Source of the DNA: Tretioscincus oriximinensis
Taxonomy: Eukaryota > Chordata > Lepidosauria > Squamata > Gymnophthalmidae
Length of the DNA stretch: 64,000 nucleotides
Reading direction: 5' to 3'
NCBI GenBank assembly: GCA_022410635.1
Contig: JAJVDF010000501.1
Coordinates: 49,375 to 113,374, forward strand
Made by a program: the position numbers and the translations under genes. Below, piece by piece: positions 33,521-44,500 of this stretch (position 1 is its first letter; every line of letters begins with the position of its first letter). The notes under the pieces were generated by a model, which worked only from the letters and a program-made list of their open reading frames with translations, searched no databases and had not been told where the DNA came from.

Positions 33521-34260
33521 TGCTCAGACTACACTTCACGGTGCTATTTCACTTTTTTCACATTTGGGTTGCTGCTGTTGCTACTACTCCTATCAGCTTT
33601 GCGAGGCTGCTGGGCATCCAGGCTTTCATAATAAGCACTTGCCTTCATGAAAAAAAAACAGCATAGAAAAGCAGGCAGATACCCAACTTAGAAAACCATA
33701 AAACAGGAATTCTGCCCGGAAGAAACAGGAAGCTGGCAGTTTGTTAATGTTCACATCTGACATCTTGTCTATATTGAAAGTATAGGTGCATGAAAGGGGA
33801 GAGGGTATGCAAGGATGTTTTTGATATATGTTTTGCTCTGTAATGTTTAGACGGTCCTTCAGCCAACTTCCTGTGAGCAAAAAAGCTGTTTCCAAGGGTA
33901 GGCCTGAGCGCTGATTGACTAAGAAAGTATCCTCCCACCCAGGGCTGGCTGTAGTGCAGGCTGGGAACTGTAGTCTGTGGGGCAGGTCTCCACAAGTGGG
34001 CTGGCCCAAGGCTCAAGACTACACTTCCCAGTAGGTCACAATAGCTCTGTTTCAATTCACATTTGGACAGCTTGTCGCTGCTACAGATACATCTTGAAGC
34101 TACTGGGCATTCAAACCTTTAAATAAGCGTTTGTCATCGTGAAAAGCAGGCAGAAGTACAACTGATAAACATAAAACCATAAACAAAAATTCTGCCTGAA
34201 GATGAGAAACAAAAAGCTGGACATTTGTTATTGTTTAACATTAGCACCCAGTCTATATGT
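33521..34260. repeat. Diverged tandem duplication upstream of the RNF145-like promoter
   Basis: Positions 33530-33775 and 34012-34258 share, in order, GACTACACTTC, CACATTTGG, CTACTGGGCATTC-like sequence, GAAAAGCAGGCAGA, CATAAAAC, ATTCTGCC, AAGCTGG and GTCTATAT. The offset is about 488 bp and identity is perhaps 70%. The intervening 33776-34008 resembles 32345-32445 (GATTGACTAA, CCCAGGGCTGGCTGT, GGGAACTGTAGTC). It may be a local duplication or two copies of an unknown repeat. Confidence 0.55.
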
Positions 34261-34489
34261 ATTTAGTGAGATTTTATTATTTTTAATAATAAAAATAATA
34301 TAACTAAGAAAACAGAAAATTAATAATAAAAATAAAAACGCACAGTTCTTCAGTTAAAACTGAGAGCGAAGCAATACCAGCACCACCACTTTAAAAAGCA
34401 AGATTACTTTTTAGACTACAACTCCCACAATCCTATGCAACCTAGTGGTCACGGGAAATGGTTTGTTCCAAAAGGAAACACAACGCTTT

Positions 34490-35384
34490 TGCATTTATTC
34501 CCGCATTAGTTTTCCCCGCGCGTTGAAAACGCCTAACGAGCAACGGAAGTGACGTTTACAGCGACCTTTTTCATTTTATTAAAAAAAAAAAAACAAGGCA
34601 GTTCCACTCCGCAGCGCCCTCATTCAAAATGGCGGCGGCGCCTTCAAACATGCGGCGTTGCTTGGGTGTGCGCCACGTGTCTTACCTAGAACGGGCGCTG
34701 GGCAGGGAAGGGCGTACCCTAAAACAAGATGGCGGCAGGGGCCTCACCGGGATCTCCGGGGAGGGTTTCTTCGAGAGGACGTGGGGGGGAGCTTGGGAGA
34801 AAGTGAAACAACTTGAGCAGACGGAGGAGGGCGGGGCGGGACGGGGGGGGGGGGTAAAGGGTTCCCTTCCGTTCGAAGAAGGGCTGCTGCCTCACTCAAC
34901 CCCCCCACACACACATCTCTCAACTTTTCTGCCCCCCCCCCCTTCATATTGCTGAGGGGGTCGACGGGGTTTGTTCTCTCCTCCCCCAGTCCTCTCCCCT
35001 CCCCCTCCCCTCCCCCTCCTAGTTCTGAAGTTTCCCTCCATCCCATCCATTCACTGCTCTCCCAGGGACACCCTCGGAGCCCCTTCCCCAAAGGACTAAG
35101 AAGAAGCCCACCGCTTGGACAGCTCTGGCTGCCCTCCCCAATGATCCCCCCGGGGCCCCTGCCTTCTGCTCCCTGGGCCAGGCAGGGTAGGGACACTGCC
35201 CTCAGGCCGCCCCAAGCTCGCCCCTTAATCTGCCAGGGGTAGGGGGTGGGTGGGGGGCGTCCCAGTTGCTGCCACCTTCGTCGCCCTTCAGACACGGATA
35301 GAGAAGGGAGCCCTTTGGGGGAGGGAGGCCCCCCGCTGGGCTTGGGCAAAGGGTGGGCGGGGGAGCCACCATCCAGCTGGCACC
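34490..35384 (+). promoter_or_regulatory. CpG-rich promoter and 5' UTR of the RNF145-like gene
   Basis: CpG density rises sharply from about 34500. Visible motifs are an ETS/CRE-like CGGAAGTGACG at 34544-34554, YY1-like ATGGCGGC at 34629 and 34729, and a canonical E-box CACGTG at 34674-34679. There is no TATA box, as expected for a CpG-island promoter. The transcription start cannot be fixed. If it lies before 34629, a 108-codon upstream ORF (34629-34955) would sit in the leader. Confidence 0.7.
35236..35257 (+). promoter_or_regulatory. Potential G-quadruplex in the 5' UTR
   Basis: Four G-runs (4, 5, 3 and 6 Gs) are separated by loops of 1-2 bases on the sense strand, about 130 bases before the start codon. 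Such motifs can slow scanning ribosomes. Folding is inferred only. Confidence 0.5.
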
Positions 35385-35550
35385 ATGCCCAGCTTGGAGA
35401 AGGTGGCCAACGTGGTCCTGCGGGTGCCCAGCATCGTCCTCCTGGACTTGCTCTACCGGTGGGACGTGCAGGCCTTTGCCGAGCTGCTGCACCGTAGGTC
35501 GGACGGGTCCCTCCTGCAGCGACATCACCTGTGGAATGCCTACTACGCAG
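35385..35550 (+). CDS. RNF145-like: RNF145-like exon 1
   Basis: This exon encodes residues 1-55 plus one base. The donor is GCAG|GTGAGA (phase 1). It holds the conserved N-terminal LRVPSI..LD.LYRWDV block. The ATG at 35385 is the first in-frame start giving the family N-terminus. Confidence 0.9.
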
Positions 35551-38500
35551 GTGAGATTTCTGTCTGGAGCCAAAGAGGGTGGTGGGCAAGGGACAGAAAC
35601 ACAGGAAGGTGGTGGGGGGGGGGTGATTTGCATCATTAGAGAGACGGCGGAGCTGCTGGTTCTTGCTTCCTGCCCTGCGNCTTCCTGCTAACTTCCATGC
35701 TGCTTGGTTTTTTCCCCCAAGTAATTGAAAGGTTTTGCCCAAAGGGAGCACATCTCCCCAGTGCCCTTCTTGTGACCCGTTTCTTCACTTGCAAAGGTTT
35801 GGCCTCCGTGCTACAAAAGTTACACTGTTGGGGGAGGCTTTAAAATGTTTCAGAAAGGGACACAGAAAATGAGATGAGTGTATCTTGTTGACAGACATAG
35901 GGCTCACTTTGACTGAACACCAAATTCAAATAAATCAACTGTTCATGTAATTAAATTTCAAACACCTGCCAATTGATAGATGTATGAACTGCTGTGGGCA
36001 AGGACCTGCTGTGTACTGAGATAGTCCCAAGTCCACATGTATGATTACTGTGTTCAGGTTTGTGGCAAAAAAAATCCATTTATATTAATTGAGCACTAAT
36101 TTGAGAACCTCAGTATATGACCCTTTCTGCCCTAGGCTCTATTCTGGGATGTATCTTGGAACCAAGACCTCCCATCTGCATGCCATTGTAGGTTATAGCA
36201 GGCCCCAAATTCAGATGCCAAGCTCCTATTTCAAGATATATCCCAAAATAAAGCCTAGTACATACAGGGCCTATAAGAGAAACCATACTGGATCAGGCAG
36301 AGCAGCCCTTCAAATTGTGCATCCTATCATGCTTAGAGGACCATCATTTGCTTCTCAAAGGGAAGATGAAGTCAAAATCTGCACCTATTCTCTCAACTTC
36401 CTTCCAATGGCCTTCAGGGGTTTCTTGTCTGTCTCCAGATATCAGTTGCTGTACCATTGATATTGTCCATTAATTTGTCTACAAGAACATAAGAGAAACC
36501 TTGCCAAATCAGGCTTCAACCTATCTTATCCTACATCCACAGTGACCTACCAACTGCTTTGGGGCATCTGATACAGAAGACAAATACAAAATTATAATGT
36601 CAATTGGCCTAGAGAAGCATTTCACCAAGGTGGTGCCTAGACATCCATTCTAATGGCCATTGATAGTTTGGTCCCATAAGACTGCAAGAGAAATTCTGTT
36701 GGACCAGGAACAGCCCATCTAGTCCAACATTCTAGCTTGATTCTGGCTTCCAAAAGGAAGAGCTACTGTCCAGATGTCATTCCGGGCTAGCACAGGGCTA
36801 GGAAAGAATGGCATGTCAGCAGCAGTCCCTTTAAACTGCTATCTAGAACAGAGTAGGTCTAGCTGCAAAAATTTGAGTTGACACGTCTCTCACAGATGTC
36901 CATTAATTGCTTCTGGACATTCCAAGCAGAAGAAGGTGAAAGCCTCAGATCTGTTCTCAATTCCCGGCAAATGGCCTTTAGAGTAGGGTTACCACAGGTT
37001 TTATGGGAACGTGTGTGGGTTCTTTGACAACTGGCATGTTCCTGCAAGAATGAGCTCCCTAGGGAGAAGTACAAATGAAATTCCATTCTCCACAGGAGCT
37101 GAAGCTCCTGTGCAGAACTGCAAGCCAACACCAGCTATTTACAGCAAAAGACACTAGCAATGGGCTGCCATGTTTCCGATGGGATTTGCAGAAAAGACCA
37201 GGAGGAAGCCCAACTCCAGCTGTGCTGCCATATAGCATGATGCTATATGCCGCGCTGCCAAGCCAGTCTGTGCCTTATACAACATGCTAAAGTCTGCATC
37301 TTGTACAACATTGTACACTATTGTGTGGAAGTTGTGGCAAGGCTGAAGCTGGTACAGTTGTTAACAAAGGATTGGGAAAGTGTCTGGTGGTTGATTTTTA
37401 CTGCTATAAAAAAGGCATCTAGGAATTTGAAAAGGCCTTCTGATGGAATGGAAATAATTGGCACAAACACACTTTCAACTTTGGCCTTCTTTTTCAGGTC
37501 ACCTGGTATGTGTGGCAGTTCTGTTGCTCCCAGTCCGGTCCCTTGTAAAATTATATCTTTACATCCTAACAGTATTGCTTCTTTACGTTGGCCATCAGAC
37601 TTCCCGGTAAGAAGCTAATCATTTTCCTTTGAGTACTGGCAGTGACTGATCATAGATTTTACTTCCTAGAAAGCCCCGTTGGATCAAGGCAGCACCCTGT
37701 CTTTCACAGTGGATAATGTGAAGAGCATTTTTGAAAATGTTATTGCGTAAAACTCACAAAGAAAAAAGAAAACAGATTATACTCATGGGGTTGGGCAGAT
37801 TATATTGAAGTGTTTTTGTCCTAGGCACACTTCTTCTTCCAAAAAGAATGTTAAGATCTAGTTTATTTCTTTGCTTCGTAGTGCCCTAATGTAGTGATAT
37901 AAAAGAGACCAGCATCACTTTGGTACAGATAAGTGGGTTCAGGTATTTGAGAAGGGGATGTGGTTTAGAGATGGTACTTAGAAAGAAGAAAATGTCAGAA
38001 TCTGTTCTTGGTGCCTTCCTCAAAGCTCAGAAAAAAATCTCTGAAACTCTGCAGCATTGTTAGAGAGCAGAGTTTGTATTAGCTTTTGCCCCTTCCAGCT
38101 GCAGCGGATTACAATTCACATCAGTCCCACCTTGCACAATCTTTTTGGACTACAATTCCACCAATCACAGACATTAGAGCTACCCTCTACAGTCGCTGTT
38201 TAACTTAGATGGGATGTCTCTTAATTTATGGAGAATAGATGTATTAATGGTTTCAATAAGAGGTGCCTAGGTACTGCCTCCAGATTGTAACATTTCCAGA
38301 AAATGCTACTGGAAGTTGTGCACCACTCAATATGGAGGAAATACCCAGCAGTTCTCAAATATAATTACATTTTGTGTGTCAGACTATCTAGCTAGCTAGA
38401 GGCCCATCAGAGTTATATACACTGTGTATTGCTAAGAAGAAGGGTGGTTGTTATTTTGGGTATCCTTCTTTTATTTTATTATATCATCACAAATTAGATA

Positions 38501-41500
38501 GATAGGAAGCAATTTATAGAATGCTGGACTAGGTGCTCTGTGTCCAGATGAAGAGGGCTCTTCTTATCAAATTAAAAAGACTCTCAGTACACAAAGAATG
38601 CCTCCATAACTGCAACTACTGGGAGAGTTATTTCAGTGGTGCATCAAACTGTGTATCCCAGAGGCTCCAAAGCTAGGATCATTTGTTCTTAGCCCTCAGG
38701 GCCGCCAGTCTCCAAAGTCTGCTTCAAGTCTGCAACAGTCAGCACTATTCCACCTTTTTCTGGTCAGAACTGGTGGGTTTGACTTTTCAGTCTCCCTGAT
38801 TCTGGTGATGAGCCTTTTGGTGTAAAGTAGTGCTTAGCTTAATGATTATCCATCTGGCAGTACTATAATAAAAAAAGTGGCAATAAGAAAGAGTTGAAGC
38901 TTACTCAGACTTTCCACACTGAAGAGAGTTGATGGATGAAGACACCGAGATCATCAGGAATGAAGGGACTTTTCTCCTGTCCCTTTTCTAAAATGCCTCT
39001 TTCAAGTCAATGTCTTCATTTCGGCTTTCATTTCAGGGACTACATCCGCCATGAGATGGAGCATGGATTTCATGGTGCTGTATACAGCGATCCTGTAGCA
39101 CTCAGTCACTTTGCTACAGCACTTACAGGTGAGAAATGAGCATTTGCTTGTGTTGAGTTATTTCCAGGGCACCTTGGTCTGCTCACATGTCATTCTGGAA
39201 AGGGATCAGGCAAATTCAGGGATGAGGATAATTACTATTAGATAGATTTTATTTTCTTGTTCAGAGATACTTGCTGCTCAGGAGAAAGGCTATTACGAAC
39301 TTACACAGTTCACTGAAACGGCAGAGTTACCAAGGCCGTAGTTTTCCCATTAGTAATGTATGACTGTAAGAATTGGACCACAAGAATGTCTGATACTTTT
39401 GAACTAATGTGATGGAGAAAATAGTTGAGAATTCCTTGGACTGCAATGAGAACAGATCAGTCAATATTAAAGGAAATCAATCCTGACTGCTCATTAGAAT
39501 GACAAATCCTGAAGCTGAAATACTTTGCTCACATAATGAGAAGACAAGGTGCTGGGAAAGAATGAAGACAAAAGCAGAAGGGGACGACCAAGGATGAAGT
39601 GGATCATGTCATGGAAGCAATAAACATGAGCAGTGGGAGCAAAGTCTTGCATGTTCTTGTCAGTGGAGTCACAAAGAGTCAGACATGACCAAACAACTGA
39701 GCAACAACAACAAGGCCACTGTGCTCTTTTCCAAATACAAATAACAATTATTGCCACCATTGCTTTGTTGAGGATATTTGACTGGGCACCTTGAGAAGCA
39801 GAAGTTAGCTAGATGGGCTGCTTCGTAGCTTTTTCTCATTTGGTTTGCTTCTCTAGATATGATTATCTGTTGACTGTTTGTGTAGCAGCAACGTTAAAGC
39901 ATTAAGAACATAAGAGCCTTACTGGATCGGACCAGAGCCCATCAAGCCCAGCATTCTGTGTCACACAGAGGCCGAACAGATGCACCTGGGCAGTCTGAAC
40001 AGAGGAAAGCAAAATGTGCACCAGTTCATTACTCCCTGCAAATGGCATTTCAGGAGCACTATCTATTGCTCCATCCTGGAGGCAGCATCCAAACATCCAT
40101 CCTAGTACCCATTCATACCCTTGGTGTCCATAAACCTGTCTAGCCCTNTCTTGAAGCTATCCAAGCTGTTAGCTACCACCTTCCTGTTAGCTTCAGGAAG
40201 TAAATTCCACAGGCCGATGACCCTCTGGGTGAAAAATGAGGCCTCAAAGCAGATTTATAAAGAGGCAACATTATAAAAAATTGCTAACTTGTTTTCGATT
40301 CCTTTCCTAATTATCCCCAATATGGAATTTGCCTTTTTTGCTGCTGCTGCTGCACAGTGGGTTGACATCTTCATTGAATTGTTCACCAACACTCCAAGAT
40401 CCTTTTCTTGCTCTGTCACAGAAAGCTTGGTTCCCATCATTTGGTAGGAGTAATTGGGGCTCTTTACCGCAATGTGCATGACTTTGCACTTGCTTAAATT
40501 GAAGTGCATTTGCCACTTTGATGCCCACTCACCCAATTTCAGAAGATCACTCTGGAGTGACTTACAGTTTTCACTACTCTGAACAGTTTAGTGTCGTCAG
40601 CAAACTTGGCTACTTCACTATTTACCTCGGCATCCAGATCATTTATAAATATATTGAAAAGCAAGGGTCCCAGTACAGATCCCTGGGGTACCCCACTTCT
40701 TACCTCTTTCCACTCACAGAACTGTCCATTTATTACTACTCTCTGTTTACTATCTTTTAGCCAGCTTCCTATCCAGAACACAGTCTGTCCTCTTATACCA
40801 TGAATGTGGAGCTTTTTTAGAAGCTTTTGTTGAGGGACTTTATCAAAAGCCTTCTGAAAATCTAGATAGACAATATCAACTGGATCCCCTTTATCTACAT
40901 GTTTGTTAACACTCTCAAAGAATTCTAGCAAGTTGGTAAGGCATTATTTACCTTTGCAGAAACCATGCTGAGTTTCATTCAGCAATCCGTGCATCTCCAT
41001 GTGTTTAGTAATTTTGTCCTTAATTATGGTTTCCAACACTTTACCTGGAACTGATGTTAAACTGACGGGTCTATAATTTCCGGGAACACCCTGGGATCCT
41101 TTTTTGAAGATTGGTGTTACGTTAGCTACCCTCCAATCTACTGGTACTGTGCCTGATCTTAAAGAAAGATTAAATATTTTGATTAGAAGTTCAGCAATTT
41201 CACATTTGAGTTCCTTAAGTTGGATGTCCATTGTTGGATGAATACCATCTTGCCCTGGGGATTTATTAAGATTCAGCTTATTAAGGCTAGCAAGGACCTC
41301 CTCCCTTGTTATCTCTATCCAGCTTAATTCCTCTGGTGTTCTTCCTGAGAAGACTAAATCTATTGCGGGTAAATACCTTATGTCTTCTTCAGTAAAAACT
41401 GAAGATTCATTTAACCTCTCTATAATCTCCACGTCCTCCTTGATTATCCCCTTTTGTCCATTGCTGTCTAGTGGTCCAACTGCTTTCCTGATAGGATTCT

Positions 41501-44500
41501 TATTTCTGATGTTTTTGAAAAAGTCCTTATTATTTCTTTTAATATTCTTTGCAATGTGCTTCTCAAAGTTTTTCTTTGCATCCCTGACTACCACCTTGCA
41601 TTTGGTTTGCCACAGTTTGTGCTCCCTTTTATTCTCCTGCTCCCTTTTGGTCTCCTCACTGGGATAAGCCTTCCATTTTTTAAATGAGTTTATCTTCATT
41701 CCAATGACTTCCCTTACTGCAGTGGTAAGCCTTTTGGACTTGGCGGATCCCTTTCTTCTCTTGAGAATGCATTTTATTTGAGATTCCAATATTGTATTTG
41801 CAAGCAGTTTTCATGCTTTTTATAGGGACTGGACTTTTCTCACTTTCCCTTTTAATTTTCTTTTTACCATTTTCCTCTTTTTGGGAAAATTTCCTTTGTG
41901 AAAGTTGAATGTTTCTGTGGTAGAACTGCTTGACAATTTTCTATCCACGTTCAAGTTGAAAGTTATTGTATTGTGGTCATTCGAGCGCTAATTTTTCTTC
42001 TTAGCTTAGAAAAGCCAGATGGGGCAGATCTCTACATAGGAAAAGGATGCACTTTGCTGGAAAATTGTGCCACATGGTTCAGTTACTGTAATTTTGAAGG
42101 GCAAAAGACCCTACGGAAGGGAAGTAACAGGGGCCTTCAGGATGTCATTCTCACTACTCTGACCAGTAGCCAACTGGCATTACTAGAACTCAGGGAGACA
42201 AGATTCAGGAATATAAAATTATGCATGAGGTGAGATGGGCAAACTGTTTTCTTTATCACATAACACTAGAACCAGGGAGGCATTTATAAAGCCGATGGAC
42301 AAGAGAATTAAGACAGACAAGAGGAAGTTTTTTTTTTTACCCAGTTTGGTATAACGGTTAGAGTGTTGGACTCTTATCTGGTAGTCTTCCGGTTTGATTC
42401 CATACTCCGCCATGAAGCGAGCTGGGTGACTTTGAGTCAATCACAGTTGTTTGGAACTCTCTCAGCCCCACTAACTTCACCAGGTATCTGTTTTGGGGAA
42501 AGCAACATAAGTTATGTGAGAAGCTCTTTGCTGAAAGAGGCATTCTAAATAAATGTTGCTGTTATTACAATATGTAATTTACTACCAGAAAACATGGTAG
42601 ACAGCAGCCAGCCTTGACAGCTTTAAAGAAATGATTAGACAATTTAATGGAGACCAGTGTTTTAGTGGCTACTAGAAAGGACGCCTAGATACCTTGCCCA
42701 GATTGAAGAGAAAAGCAGGAAACCCCTGAATGCCAATTACAGGAAGTTGGGCTGCTGTCCTGTCCACCGGGGCTCCTCTTATATTCTTATTATGGAGTCC
42801 CCTAGATATTCTATCTTTCATTCATAGAGGACAGCACTAGAGTGGTCATTCCAGCTATCTAACCAATTTCAAGTCAATATAGATATGGATGTTATAGACA
42901 GTTATGAACACATCCATTAGCTCAAGTTTTAGAGTCTTCTGGTCCTTTGTAGATTTTGATGTCTGACTGCAGAAAAGCAACCTTGCCAGCATGAAAACCC
43001 AATGTTTCTGAAAGTTGCTATTAATTTCCTATTGATGCCCATTCTAGTGTGTTCTACAATCAGTTGTTTTGGTAGATATCTGCTCTGAGCCAACAGCTGC
43101 CAAGGGTGATCAAAGACGGAATCCAGACACATCAGGAGAAACACTTCTTTAGGAAAGACTGGCTAGGATAACGCCCTTACACTCTCACATTCTAAGATTC
43201 AAGGTGCCCTTTTGTTCAGTTGACCATCATCTTCTTTCCCAGGTCAAGTCATTGTCATCACCTTATGTGCCCTTCTACTGCAAACGAAACAGGTGTGGCT
43301 ATTTTGTGCTCCGCTCCTTCCCTTGGCAGCCCGTCTCTGCTGCCTCCCACTCCAAGTTCTGCCCACCATCAACAACTTTGCTGCTGCCCTTACTGTCCTG
43401 GAAGTATTCTACGTGGCAGTATCTTGCCTGTCGGTGCCTTTTCACTTTGCTCTTTCAGCCTTCAGGGAAATTGCTGAGGTAAGGAGACTTATAAAATTGC
43501 TTTTTCATACTATTTCTTTTAAATGGGATGTTCTTATCTCCTACTATTCTGCTGAAGGTGTATAAAACACCACCTCGAAACTTTTTTAAAACATTCAAAA
43601 CAGCCATTTCCCTCTTTTATGGAAACTGAGCTCACCTCCCTCCTAGTTGCTCCTTCGGCCTTAGGGGAGTCTGGGGATGGGATGAGGTCACTAGTTGCAG
43701 CATAATGATGTCATTGTCCAATGAGCCATAACAATAAAGACATTCCCCTCCAAATGTGTTTTTTTTCTGTATCCCTACCAAAAAGAGAAAGCTGGCAGGT
43801 AGTATAGTGCAAGATTAGCTCAAGTGTTCATGTTGGTCTTATGCCTGACATTGGTATTGTTTCTACCTGGCAATCTCAGTTTTTCTGTGTCTTAGCCACG
43901 TGTTTATCCACTGAGTTTGCTGTACTTTTGAGACATTTCCTGCCCCTCATTATTTGGTTCTGAGCACCTGCTTTCATCCCAAGCCACTCTGGCAATTGCT
44001 TCCTATAATTCCCTTCTCAGAAGGTGAGGGTGGGAAACATGGATTGTGAGTTAGCACAGGAATGAAAGAAGCTACCTAATTCATTCCTCTCACATACATC
44101 TTCCAAAAGAGCTGATCTTGCACAGGGTGTCAGCTATCCCAATTCCTGCACATTATGGGGAAAAAAAAAATAAAATATGAGGTGCTGCACATACTTTATT
44201 CAATAGTCACTACTTACGCAGTGAGTGAACATGTCACATATTGGGAGATTTCCTTCTAGGTGCTGGAAGTATATCGGCTGGTAGCCCTGGGGATGTCTCT
44301 CTGGAAGCAACTCTCTGTCCCTCTGTTGTTCCTGGTCTTCTGGCTCGCACTGTTCACCCTACAGATCTGTGCACTGGCATCTTCTTCCTCTGGCAACCTT
44401 TTATCCCAGCAAGGGTTGATCTTCGTCTTCCTCAGCAGGTAGAAAGATGGCCAGTTGCATGGGGGAATGGGGGTGGTGTTTTGACATGTCATCCTCCATC

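Larger units (their letters stand above)
35551..37497 (+). other. RNF145-like intron 1
   Basis: The intron is about 1.95 kb. It holds a family-D palindrome (36129-36270) and a cluster of old reverse-oriented L3-like fragments (36270-36985). Nothing else is recognised. Confidence 0.8.
39129..43242 (+). other. RNF145-like intron 3
   Basis: At 4.1 kb this is the longest intron. Much of it is insertions: BovB, the long L3-like LINE, an older L3-like copy interrupted by SINE-B, and unassigned sequence at 42800-43240. Confidence 0.85.

Noticed and set aside
34744..35751. 335-codon minus-strand open frame overlapping the RNF145-like promoter and exon 1
   Set aside because: It is antisense to a CpG island and a conserved coding exon. 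The translation is Pro/Gly/Ser-rich low complexity with no domain, as expected from GC-rich sequence lacking stop codons.
39494..39760. 88-codon minus-strand open frame in intron 3
   Set aside because: It is antisense to the BovB fragment and has no motif.
40255..41789. Possible host gene on the minus strand inside intron 3
   Set aside because: All frames are consecutive pieces of one L3-like LINE ORF2 (RT motifs NYRPVSL and FADD), with frameshifts and an internal deletion.
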